A stretch of DNA of 33,060 nucleotides, taken from positions 1 through 33,060 of the forward strand of contig JALLAZ010000019.1 in assembly GCA_036939755.1 (NCBI GenBank). Direction: 5' to 3'. This DNA comes from Stephanodiscus triporus (lineage: Eukaryota; Bacillariophyta; Thalassiosirophyceae; Thalassiosirales; Thalassiosiraceae). The stretch's first letter is position 1. Each line of letters starts with the position of its first letter. Shown piece by piece: positions 11,855 through 21,800 of the stretch. A program made the translations under genes and the position numbers. The notes beneath the pieces were generated by a model, which was not told where the DNA came from, did not search any database, and saw nothing but the letters and a program-made list of their open reading frames with translations.

Positions 11855-12091
11855 TGACTATTAAATATGCTCATACCAAAGCGTAATATTGATCACGTAT
11901 TAACACCTGAACATTTTTCAATAGTGGGTGTGTCTGTGCGTGTTTGCCAACTCCGTTTCGTTGATATATTCTAGATGTTAAAGTCTCCTATTCTAATTCT
12001 CTATTATTCCTGCAATGACTTGACGAATGTCTCCTCTAAAGAGAGAGGTCTGCAAATTGTGGAAACGCCAGATTTGTGGAAGGGCGAGTTT
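11855..12091. other. Spacer between convergent 3' ends
   Basis: A 237-bp gap between the stop codons of the ARF-GEF and CAP genes. It must hold both 3' UTRs. Only a short GAGAGAGG-type inverted pair is visible; no gene is seen. Confidence 0.5.
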
Positions 12092-14681
12092 CTAGAAACA
12101 CCCTTCAGGTGGACATTCAGGGCCACAAGCGGTATGCTCTTTTTCGAGGGGACGCAGGAAAAGAAAGAAAAAGAAAGCAGGTGGAATGAATTTAGATATC
12201 AATTTCAACACGAGGAACCAGCAAACTCTCCAATCTGGAGACCACTTACCCATTAACATGGGCACCAACCAGTTGTCTCCTTCTTTGGCATCGTAGCTGT
12301 CCATATTACAGTTTCCTGCTCTAACATACCTGTGTGTCAAGTTAGAGCAATAGTATGGATAGTATATAGAGCATGACATTCTGACTATCCTCACCTGCAA
12401 ACCTGTATCCGGCATATGGAACCGTCACTAAAACTCTTGACAGCGTCCCCACATCCCAAATAACGAGATGCCCTCCATAGCGCCTGTGTTAAGTGGGCAT
12501 TATTAGGATATGGCCAGGTTTCCTCGTTTTCTACCCATCGCTTGAGAATCTGAATCACGAAAGAGGGTTATTTGTGAGAACCACGTCGTATCAGAAAAAT
12601 AAGGAACGAAATAAAACCTTCCTCACATTATCCGCGGGATAGATCTTCCCCATTCCTCCAGCCGTCGATCCTCTGTTTTTTGCAAGATTCTCGCCCTGCT
12701 CGACACCCGGCTCGTGCTTTATTCCCTCGATTTCGCAATCATTAAGTAGCTCTGTAGCCCAAGACAGAGCGTCATTGGCCAGCTTCGCAGACCACATAAG
12801 GGGTACATAAGTCTCGCCATAGCGTTGATGCCAAGATTGCCTTCGAGTGTTATGAGCCACGAGCCATTCCATGTCGCGATCACTCATTGTCGATTCGGGG
12901 TCATTTCCTGCAATTATGTCATAACTCAGTTCAAACCTGTATGAGCCGCCGCGGATTAATTCTCGACCATCTAGATAAATGGCGAACATTCCGTCACTTC
13001 CGTTGCTACAGCAGAATCCATCTCCAAAAGAATCCTTAAGAGTGAAACGATATTTACCAGGGTCAAGATCAAGTTCGATGAAATCTTCCTCGAATGGATT
13101 GTATGTATTCTCCTCCACGGACGCGATCAGTCTGATCTGTCTATCTGTCGAGTCGACGGAATAGAGCGTCCACGACGTTTCTTCAGCGTGTTTGTCCGTC
13201 CGAATTTCAATGGAAAGACGAGACTTGGAGTCCACGGCATCGATTTTGCCTTCTGCAATTGATGATTCATCCTGTGCGCTGGCTAGCGGCGGACGTGTCG
13301 GTTGATCGGTGGGCTGGCGTATTTCGCAATATTTGGCGGTACTGCCACACCAGCCATAGTGGCTACAGCAATCCCCTTCGATTGGGCAGATCCCATTGCC
13401 TCGATCTCCATTTCCACATGTCGCAATGGGAGTATTCGCCAACTCGGATGGCGCGGTCGATGTCGACTCGGTTGGCATTGGTGCTGATGCTGTCGGCACA
13501 GTTGATGTCGATCCGACGGTCTCTGGAGGCATTGTGGGGATAATCGTCGGGTCTGCACTTCCAGGCGAGGGCGATGATGATGTCTGACCGATGGTGGGCG
13601 TGTGGCTAGCGGATGTCGGAGATATCGTCGAGCCGTCATTCACGACCCACGCGACTGAGCTGGGGTCCGACACTCCAGTTGGGCCGTACGACGGCGGTGA
13701 TGTTGTTGCAATCCACTCCACGGCATCTGCGTCCAAATCTTCGGCCGCTGCCGGACTCGCCCTGAAGACCGTGAGTTGCAAGGCAATGCCGACGAGAGCG
13801 ATGACGGCCACGATCAGTCCGAAAGCCGCGAACAAGAGTTTCCTTTTCCTGCCCGGCGCACAGACGACTGATTTGCGACCATTTTCGTCATAGACGATGG
13901 AATCGCTGGCACGGTGACTGTTGCGATAGAAGTTATCCTTGGAGACATAGTGGTCATCCCAGGACAAAGTTCGCGTCCTTGCCATAGTAGGGAGTTCGCG
14001 AACGATGCCGGAAGCGCCAACAGACCGAACAGTTCGTTCGACGCCAAGAGCAGGCGCTTGATCCTCACAATTTCCCGCATTCGCCACGGCCTCGGAATTG
14101 TCGAAGAATTCCGAAAGAGAGAGCGACACATTACCATACACAGATTCCCCATTCATCGTCGCGCTTTCCGAACCGCAGTCGAGTTCCTTGCCATCGCGTG
14201 CGCCTCTGTTTGCGGAAGGAACCGCGAGCCCGACGGCGTGGTCGGCTACGGCAGACGACGTATCGTCCGCGCCGATCCCGAACCGCCTGGTGCGAGCGTT
14301 GTCGCGCCCGAGCCTTCTGGCGAGGGACGATACCCTGGCCGCGCCACGCCTATTTTTGTCATCCGTCGCCCCCGAAGTCTCCAACGACATTGGGACCGGG
14401 GCGAGCTCGACGACGTCGTCGACCCCGGCGGATGCGGCATCGCAGGCGCGGTCCGCGCCGCAGTTGAACATCAGCGAGGCACCCGATTCGACGGCCGCGA
14501 CCCAGTCGAATCCATCGCAGTTGCCGGTCATCCCACGCCTGCTGCGGGACGAGATCTCCGCGAAGTCGTCGTCGACGTCGTCGTCGACGTCGTCGTCGTG
14601 GGCATCCTCCTCGTAGCCGTATACACGTTGGAGGACCCGCCGCTGCCGACGGTCCTCTGCGTGGCTGTTCATCATTGTCAT
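12092..14681 (-). CDS. Membrane-anchored chitin-binding (hevein-type) CAP/SCP domain protein
   Basis: Four exons, complement of 12627..14681, 12395..12549, 12250..12329 and 12092..12138, give 778 residues. Introns are 77, 65 and 111 bp. Residues 1-280 are acidic and Ser/Asp-rich with no signal peptide. One hydrophobic helix follows at 281-306 (KLLFAAFGLIVAVIALVGIA), preceded by RKRK, so a type II topology with the C-terminus outside is likely. A Ser/Thr/Pro-rich stalk comes next (about 320-420). Then a hevein-like chitin-binding module at 422-452 (CGNGDRGNGIC...DCCSHYGWCG). Then a beta-rich module with GDGFCCSNGSDG (about 480-590). The CAP domain begins at 604. All four tetrad residues appear: His in IKHEPG, Glu in QGENLA, Glu in VENEE and His in NAHLTQALW. 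The QVCRYVRAGNCN and CGPECPPEGC ends support the last two splices. A role at the chitin-containing cell surface is inference. The N-terminal start is the first Met and is less sure than the rest. Confidence 0.9.
12139..12249 (-). other. Stop-free, 3n-length last intron of the CAP gene
   Basis: The donor is G|GTAAGT and the acceptor AAAAAG, after a pyrimidine-rich tract. The 111 bases contain no in-frame stop, so an unspliced transcript stays open and adds 37 residues including a PPAFFFFLFL hydrophobic run before the Cys-rich end. Family likeness of the spliced end (a short link from LVPML to CGPEC) favours removal. Confidence 0.7.
14565..14599 (-). repeat. GTC/GAC triplet run coding Asp-rich DDDV units
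   Basis: Interrupted GTC triplets encode the DDDVDDDVDDDF stretch near the N-terminus of the CAP protein. The interruption by GTCGAC repeats every 12 bp. Confidence 0.75.
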
Positions 14682-15232
14682 TGGCGGATCAATTTACGCG
14701 CCGCACTTGCAGTCGTTGCATTCCTCCCTCACCTCGTTATCGTACACCCTCACAAGTTTTGTTTGCGGGGACAATGAAACAACTCTTACGAACTCTCTCT
14801 TTGAAAGACGAAATTCGTCGGAGTGAGGTGGATGGAGCCGATCGAGCGCATATCAATCTCTGTATGTACCTAGTTCGTATGTGCCATAGTACTCCATCCT
14901 AGAGAGTACTCTTTTTGTAAAACCAAAGAGAAAGAAGGGTTTGAATCGGATGATTCAAGTAATTGTGTATTTATTCCGTCATGGCTCACCGAGGAAAAGG
15001 AGAAAAGACTGCGCGCGCTGTTTGTAATCACCAAATCCACACAAGAACTGAAAAGTTGGCGGGAGAAACTATGGACAGACGAAGCGGAAAAAAGCCCTCT
15101 CCCCCAAACAAAGTGAAAAACGCTACGTCCTCTCCCCACACCACAACATCCCTTGGACGCTTTAGACGACGCGACGCCCGCCAACCCCAACCCCCAAACG
15201 CGCACGGCCACATTCGACAGAACAACGCCAGC
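14682..15232. other. Divergent spacer of the CAP and SmD3 genes
   Basis: 551 bp between two start codons, so it should hold both promoters. The frame leading into SmD3 is open without a stop from 14963, but the composition (Lys/Arg/Pro/His-rich, CCCCAA runs) and family length suggest 5' UTR. A small inverted pair AGTACTC...GAGTACT lies near 14888-14910. No RNA gene seen. Confidence 0.5.
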
Positions 15233-15739
15233 ATGTCCATCGTGGGAAATAACCGGGTGGGCATCCCCATCGTCCTCCTCCACGATGCCGAGGGAGCCGT
15301 GGTGACCGTCGAGACGAAACGGGGCGAGCTGATACGCGGACTACTCTTCGAGGCGGAGGACATGATGAACCTCTACATGAAGAAGGCGGTGGTCCTGGGT
15401 CCGAAGCCCGGTTCGAAGCGTATCGTCGAGCAGATATACGTCAGGGGGACGGAGATCGTTTTCATAGTGCTGCCGGAGATGCTCAGGCACGCTCCCATGT
15501 TCAACAGGATCAAGCACTGGAGGAAGTACGGCGGCGCACCGCCGGAGGGGGTGGGGGCGGCGGTGGGACAGGCCGCGGCCATCCTGAGGAAGGCCTCCGA
15601 GAGGAGAGGACGGGGGGGCTTCGCGGGGGGCGGGGGCTTCGGTGGGGGGGGGGGACGGGGAGGATTCGGGAGGGGCGGTGGAGGCGGTGGGGGTGGTGGG
15701 CTAGGACCCACGCCGGGGCATTACTCGTCGGGGAGATGA
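15233..15739 (+). CDS. SMD3: Spliceosomal small nuclear ribonucleoprotein SmD3
   Basis: A single exon of 168 residues. SmD3 is one of seven Sm proteins that form the ring on U1, U2, U4 and U5 snRNAs in the nucleus. The Sm1 motif runs from GIPIVLLHDAEGAVVTVET through ELIRGLLFEAEDMMNLYM, and the Sm2 motif is EQIYVRGTEIVFIVLPEML, followed by the SmD3-like APMFNRIK. Start: Met at 15233 (MSIVGNNRVGIP) matches the family start, although an in-frame Met at 14963 would add 90 residues of unlike composition. Human SmD3 is 126 residues. The extra length here is a Gly-rich tail with RGG-type repeats (from about residue 123), the place where other Sm proteins carry methylated RG repeats. The tail is encoded by long G runs, up to ten G, which are prone to slippage. 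Confidence 0.96.
   Translation: MSIVGNNRVGIPIVLLHDAEGAVVTVETKRGELIRGLLFEAEDMMNLYMKKAVVLGPKPGSKRIVEQIYVRGTEIVFIVLPEMLRHAPMFNRIKHWRKYGGAPPEGVGAAVGQAAAILRKASERRGRGGFAGGGGFGGGGGRGGFGRGGGGGGGGGLGPTPGHYSSGR
15603..15713 (+). repeat. G-rich tract coding the RGG/Gly-rich tail of SmD3
   Basis: Imprecise GGN triplets with several G runs, one of ten bases near 15647-15656, encode GRGG and poly-Gly units. Sequencing or slippage errors here would change the SmD3 C-terminus. Confidence 0.7.
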
Positions 15740-16291
15740 ACTTTTCCCCGATTGTTTGCTTTGGATCGACGTTTACTTTTCTCGGATTCGGGGGAAGCCG
15801 GGGGTGAAAAACAAAACATTGTCGAAGTGAACGTTCCATTTCGTTGTCACCCACCTGGTAATTATATTGAACTAACACGGGGAACAATATCTATTCACAC
15901 CGTCATCCAGAATGTATTCCTTGGACTCAAAAAACATGGTTAAGTATAGTATGGGTAAGTTTATCATAACAGCTCTTCAAAGGATGACTTGATACCCAAA
16001 GGCACTTAGTAAGTATGAGTCGAAACATCAGTAAGTATCCCTCCCATCCCAGCCTACTTATACAACTGCGGGTTCTTAGTAAGTATGAGTCGAAACATCA
16101 GTAAGTAGCCCTCCCATCCCAGCCTACTTATACAACTGCGGGTAAATATAACACCGCGTCGGTAAGGTTAGAAATCACTCATTTCTATTGCCGGGAAAAA
16201 TGATACCATAGGCGGAGGCAGGGGTGAGAGTGGGATATGCTGAATTCGGGTTACTGGATTATTTTGCATATGTTCACTATGTTACAAGCAA
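15740..16291. other. Spacer between convergent SmD3 and PanK genes
   Basis: 552 bp between two stop codons, with no protein gene. It holds a tandem duplication (16006-16145) and an unusual number of GTAAGT words. The remainder (16146-16291) is AT-rich with nothing recognisable. No tRNA-like or snRNA-like fold was spotted by eye. Confidence 0.5.
16006..16145. repeat. Two tandem copies of a 70-bp unit
   Basis: 16006-16075 and 16076-16145 differ at only two bases (16039/16109 and the last base). Each unit contains CTTAGTAAGTATGAGTCG and a second GTAAGT site, plus CCTCCCATCCCAGCC. The near-identity points to a recent duplication. Confidence 0.95.
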
Positions 16292-18491
16292 TCATTGATT
16301 CTTATTAGATGAGAAGGGAGAAATCGAAGCAACCGACTTGGTCCGGCTATGGAGACCGCCCTTTCCGTTCCTCGGTTGCTTTGAAGCATCTCCTTTGTCA
16401 GTATTATTGCCTTGTGGACCGCCATCATGCTCTATGCCCTGGTTCAACAAGAATGCCCCCAATGCCCCAAAATATCCCTAGATGAGGGTTCATTCACATT
16501 CGGACGGTAATTCCATAGAGTAGTACATGAGAAAGGAAAAGATGACTTAACAATCAAGCAACAAAGGCGACAAAGCAATTTACCTCGTGCTCTAAAAACT
16601 GGGCCTCCATTGTCCCCTGTGACCAGTAGTCAATCGAATATGCCAGCCTTTGTTGAGATATGACATTTTGTTGAAGGAAGGTGCCGATGAAATATATCTT
16701 CCTCGTCTTGTGTAATTTGGCATTTAGGTGCGCGACTTGGCCGATATTATTGGTCACCATCAACAGCAGTGCTCTAGCAAGATCTCCTTCCTTAATGCCC
16801 CTGGAGGGATTTTGATTCGCCACAAGTTTACCAAATGAAGACGCTACAATATCTGATGATAAGCCTATCTTTTCAAGAGCTTTGCTCTCCTTGCCATATA
16901 TATCGCCCACCATCATATCGACCTTAGAGGAATCTCCTTTCGATGCAAGATCTAAAATATCCTTGAAGCTGTCGGACCCAGTGAGTAGTCGACACAGCCC
17001 CCAATAAGTTCCACCACCGATGGTGCTGCCGGATATTCGCTCATGTTTTCGTGGGCCGTCCACTCGTAATATGCTTACGCCAGTGCCAATTGATACAAGT
17101 AAATACGGATACAACTCGGAAAGGATCACGTTATCGCGTTTGACCTTCTTCGACGTCCACCATTGGTCAGTGCGTGGCCTACTCGCTTCTGAGGTTGGTG
17201 TATCGTTCTGGGGCAATGATTCCTTTGGTTCAGAGGTCTGACGCTTGGGGATACTTTCATTGGTGCTGCCAGGGATCGATGCAGACTCCGGAGAAGAAAT
17301 CTCACCCACTCGCAATTGCTGAGTCGATTCGGCTATTGATCCAGCCGTGACCTGATCCTGATCAGAGGAAGGCTGTGGGGTCCAATCGCTAGGTTTGAAT
17401 GTAAAACATTCTCCGACAATGTCTGTCATAACAAATTGCATCCCTGCTACCAAACTGTCCATTTCGTCTTGTTTTGTTAACATGATCCCCAACTCTCTTT
17501 CCCAGTCGTTCGCATATTTGTGAGCCCCACCTCCCGTCGCGCCGATTTCTTTAATGCTAAGATGAAAATCATTGTAGCGAATCAGATTCATGGCATGATG
17601 CATTCGACGTGTTTCGAATCGAAAGAAGTGAAATGTACCGTTGAGAAATCTCGAGTAATACGAGAGATGTTTGTCTTTTAGGGCTGTTTCGTAGGTGTCT
17701 AACCGTCTTGCGAAGGAGTAAAAATTATCAAGAGCTTCTGCATGCTCCACTTCCATTGATTTTGTTAAGGTGACCATGGACCTAGTTCTCTTCATGGGCA
17801 TTCTCGACGATTCGACTGGTTGATTAGATTGGTTCCCGGGTGAAAATGATGTACGATTCAGATTGCATGACGACGCAAATTCATCCAGTCTATCCGGCAC
17901 CGACTCCTGTCTCAATCCCCAAAGACCCTGCAAGTCAGCATTCGAGTCAGTTTGATGCAACGCAGAAGAGGACCGCCGCGCCTGCAGCACTTCTAGCGCG
18001 GATGCAGCTATACTGTAATGTTCTCGCCTATGCAAACCCTCGTTAACAGAGTGCCGTTTATGTTCCTCAATACCCTGCTCGAAATAAACGAACTTCGTCA
18101 ATGTCCCTCCAACATCGAGACCAAATATCTCGCCTATGCAAGGGCCAGTCTTATTCTTGGCCGCTGTTACGGAAACGTCGCTCTCATGCCCCAGGTTAAA
18201 ATTAAGGAGAGAAGCAGATGCATAGATCACGGACTTCCGCAGCTCGTCCCAAGGCCATCGGGCCAATCTTCTTTTATGGAGAGGGACATTAACGGCGTCT
18301 AGTCTATTGTTGGAGCTGCTTTCTTCGTCGCTAGCTTCATCGTCACCATAGTCAAGTTTAGGCAGAGATTTATGGGGAAATAAAATACGCCGAGCGGCCC
18401 ATCCGAGCGACCAAACTACGCTTGCAGACAGTACCCCCGCTATGAAAGAGGTGAGTTCCGCCTTTTGCCGGCTCGGCATTCCCAACGGCAA
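16292..18491 (-). CDS. PANK: Type II (eukaryotic) pantothenate kinase
   Basis: Two exons, complement of 16584..18491 and 16292..16477, give 697 residues; the 106-bp intron is phase 0 (GTAAAT donor, CATCTAG acceptor). PanK phosphorylates pantothenate with ATP, the first and regulated step of CoA synthesis. The ATP-binding motif GLDVGGTLTKFVYFE starts at 124. EIGATGGGAHKY follows near 318. YPYLLVSIGTGVSILRVDG lies around 467 and GSTIGGGTYWGLCRLLTG soon after. The splice rebuilds the family end FLEHE-GYFGALGAFL. Additions compared with about 370-residue core enzymes: an N-terminal hydrophobic segment (about 12-37), which may anchor or target the protein (human PANK2 has a mitochondrial leader); a Ser-rich insert between about 165 and 235; a Ser/Gln-rich insert of about 70 residues before YPYLLV; and a polar tail of about 48 residues. 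The location in the cell is inference. Confidence 0.95.
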
Positions 18492-18584
18492 CGCAAGTCG
18501 GCGAGACTGGATAAATTTGGCCGCGGGGGGGGGGAGACTATTTTTGGGAACTCAACCAATAGGATTTCTACGTGTATGGTATGT

Positions 18585-18623
18585 AGGAATCGAATGCAGG
18601 AATCGAAGGCAGGAATCGAAGGC
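18585..18623. repeat. Three tandem copies of a 13-bp unit
   Basis: AGGAATCGAATGC, AGGAATCGAAGGC and AGGAATCGAAGGC are head to tail, about 95 bp upstream of the PanK start codon (minus strand). Confidence 0.85.
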
Positions 18624-18666
18624 AGACATTTAAAATAAACTTGCTGCTCTGTTTAGTTCTCTCTTA

Positions 18667-18687
18667 GCCAATGCTTTGGGCATTGGC
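18667..18687. repeat. Short perfect hairpin
   Basis: GCCAATGC and GCATTGGC form an 8-bp stem around TTTGG, between the TPR and PanK genes. The stem contains CCAAT in one direction and ATTGG in the other, so a CCAAT-type promoter element for PanK is possible but unproven. Confidence 0.4.
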
Positions 18688-18849
18688 GCAAACAAAATGG
18701 AGCCGGCAATGATAGTGAAGCCGAGAACAATGAATACAGAAAGTTCGACGAGTAAATGGACCACCCAACAGGATGACAAGGGGGCAACGACAACAGAGAC
18801 CATGAAACGGCAGCTTTAGCTGAAATCTCATCTAAGACAACAAGAACAC

Positions 18850-21800
18850 TTATATCTTATGCCTTTTACGTCTCTTTAGCTGGTCGACCAGACGCTGGTG
18901 ACCGAGAACTGTGGCAACAAGAGCATCATCATCACCTATACCATGCGTTCGATATATGGATAAAGCTTTGTTCCAACTCTTCAACGCACCCGACAAGTCA
19001 CCCTTGTTGCCTCGAACAACTCCGATGTTAACAACCACTTGCGCGACTGCCATGCTGTTGCTTCCAAAGTTTGATGATCGAATTCTCAGGCAATCGGAGT
19101 ATGCCTTCATTGCAGCACCATAGTCTCTTCTCTTTTCAAAGACGATTCCCATACCGAATAGTGTTTCGGCAACATCTTCATGATTGTTCCCCAAATGTAA
19201 CATACGAATACGCAAAGTCTCGTCAAATAGGATCATTGCCTTATCAACAGATCCAGCTCGCCCTTTCAAATTTGCAAGACGATTGAGAATCTTCGCAACA
19301 AATAGTGAATCGCGACCGAACAACAACTTGTATAATCGCATCGCCCGTCTATACTGTTTGAGTGCATTCACTTCGTTCCCCAATTTGTCCATGGCAGTAG
19401 CGAGACGGAAAAGTGTTTCTGCTAGATCTGAGTACAGGTCTACTTTTTTAGATGACTTTATGTCGTTATCAGGAGGATCAGCTCCAACATGAGATTGATA
19501 TATTGCAGTTGCTGCTTCTAGCTCAGTAACGAGGCAAATGAAAAGGGAAAGCTCGCGTTAACCAGACTGTTCTCTCAACAAAGAAATTCAATGAACCGAA
19601 GTTGCTCATGCGAAACGACTTACCTAGCTCGTTCACCGCCTGCATAAGCTCGTTAGTTTTCTCGTAGATCTCACCAATGCAAGAGTGACACTTTGCTATT
19701 TTCAAATCATTCGGATTATCCAAATGACGTTGATATTCTTTCAGAGCATCGGCGAAAAGCTGCATTGACCTTTGCGTATCCGATGTCCTTTGCAGCGCAG
19801 TTCCAAGGTCAAACAATGCATCCGCGACATGAATTTTTGAAACTGCATCTGTACCACGGGTTGCTTCTCTGATCTTAAGGCAGTCAGAAAAGACAGTTAC
19901 CGCAAGGTCGAAATTTGACTTCTTAGAATAAACATGACCTAGTCTCGCAAGATTCTCCGCTATTTCAGAGTCCATTTTATCGAGATTCTTTTGTCGTCCT
20001 GAGAGTGAGTCTTGAAGGCACTGAGCTGCCAGATCATACTCTCCTTTTCGCTCTGAGAGCAATAACGAAGATTCATAGATCAATAGAGTAAATTGTGCGA
20101 CAATTATTGATTACACACGGAAAGTCACTTACCACTGATGCATCCAAGATAAAATATTGAGTTTGCGACATGTATAGTCTGAGGACCAAGCTGTTTGTAA
20201 ATATCACGAGCTCTTTCAAAACAACGACTGGCTTCGTCGTAATCATTCCACATGAACAAAATTTTCCCCTTGCAATACTGTGAGTCGCCTGTTTTAACAT
20301 GATCTTCTCCAAGCAATACCTGTCGGAGGGTCAACGCTTCTTTTACACAGGAGTAGCCGCGCTCAAATTCTCTGACCTTGACAAAGTGATCTGCCATTCT
20401 TTGCAATACGTCTGCTATTGTTTGATGCTTCGTTCCAAAAATTTGTCTGTACGTGGAGAGCGCAGAAGAATACGATGAAGCCGCATTTGCGTCATCCCCC
20501 ACCTCTGAATACAAATCTCCCATTTGTGAAAGTATATCACCACTTTCTTTGGAAGGTGTATGCCCATCAATCGACTTTCTAATATCAAGACATTCTGAAA
20601 AACATGCGAGGGCTTTACGATAATGCTCACCGGAGCGCAAACTTTCGCCTTTTCCAGCGAGTGATGACGCGACACGATCGTTATTCTTTCCATATACCTC
20701 AACATAGATTTTCAACGCCTCGTCAAAGCAGAAAACAGATTTGTTGACATCCCCCATCGAACCGTGAACGACTCCCAATGAATGAAAAGTATGAGCCAAT
20801 TGAGAGTCTGCTTTTGCAAACTTTGACTTTTTGATGCGCAACGAACCCTCCAGGTACTTTAAAGCCTTCACATTGTCGTTTCGCGACATGTACACGCACC
20901 CTAGATTGTACATTGATTCTGCAACTAAATGGTCTTCACCCAATTGAATCGTTCGTATTCGAACGGATTCCTTGAAAGCTCTCTCAGCATCATCCAACAA
21001 TCCTTCTATAAAGTGGAGTTGTCCAAGTTCTTGCATGACAACGGCTGACTTTACGTCACCGCCACCTGTTGTTTGCTTTCGTACAAAGAGTGACTTTTCG
21101 TAGTAGCGTTTCGCATCATCATATCTCAGGAGAAGTTTGCTTGATTCGGCGATTTGTTCGTAAGTGTCTGCAACGTCAAGATGTTCTTCACCTAATTTTT
21201 GCTTGGAAATACGAAGAGCCTTCATAAAACAGCGTATTGCTTTATCGGGAGATCCTTTTGCATTCAATGAAACACCTAAGTTGAACAGCGTATTTGCTAC
21301 CGAGAGATGCGAGTCCCCGTGCTCTTCTTTGTAAATGCGCAATACTTCCACATATGCCTCAATGGCAAGGCAATGATCGTTCTTTTCACCATGCAAGTCT
21401 CCCTTCTTGTGCAAAAGCCTTGCGTATTTCGTATGCCGTGTTCCAAAAAGTTCCGAGACAGCTTCTAATGCGCCATCAAGGCAATTCATCAGATGGGCGT
21501 GATCCTTTACCGAATCGCTACAGTGACGAATTTTTATCTTCAATGCGTCTTCAAATGATTTTAGAGCCTCCTTTGAATTTTTCTTCCGCATCCATATGAT
21601 ACCTAGGTGCCGATGAATTTCTGCTAGATCATCATCAGCGTCATTGTCGCATTCCATGGCTTTCATGCGCAATGCCTCATCTAGACAGACAAACGCATTT
21701 TCATTTTCATTCATGTTCACCAGACAAATACCAAGACTTTGAAGATACATTTCTGATCTTTCGATCCGAACGGCATGTTCGAAGCATTTCAGGGCCTCTC

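Larger units (their letters stand above)
18492..18849. other. Spacer between TPR gene stop and PanK start
   Basis: 358 bp between two minus-strand genes. It should hold the 3' UTR of the TPR gene and the promoter of PanK. It contains a nine-G run near 18526, a 13-bp triple repeat and a short hairpin. No gene seen. Confidence 0.5.

Noticed and set aside
11975..12256. 93-residue plus-strand open frame downstream of the ARF-GEF
   Set aside because: It overlaps the last exon and intron of the CAP gene on the other strand and has no family likeness.
13914..14777. 287-residue plus-strand open frame
   Set aside because: Antisense to the CAP gene N-terminal exon; an Arg/Val-rich shadow of Asp/Ser-rich codons.
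14963..15232. Possible 90-residue N-terminal extension of SmD3
   Set aside because: In frame and open, but unlike any Sm protein, and the Met at 15233 matches the family start exactly.
16292..16583. PanK ending at the stop just inside the intron (16554)
   Set aside because: The downstream exon restores the conserved GYFGALGAFL end at a good acceptor in phase 0.
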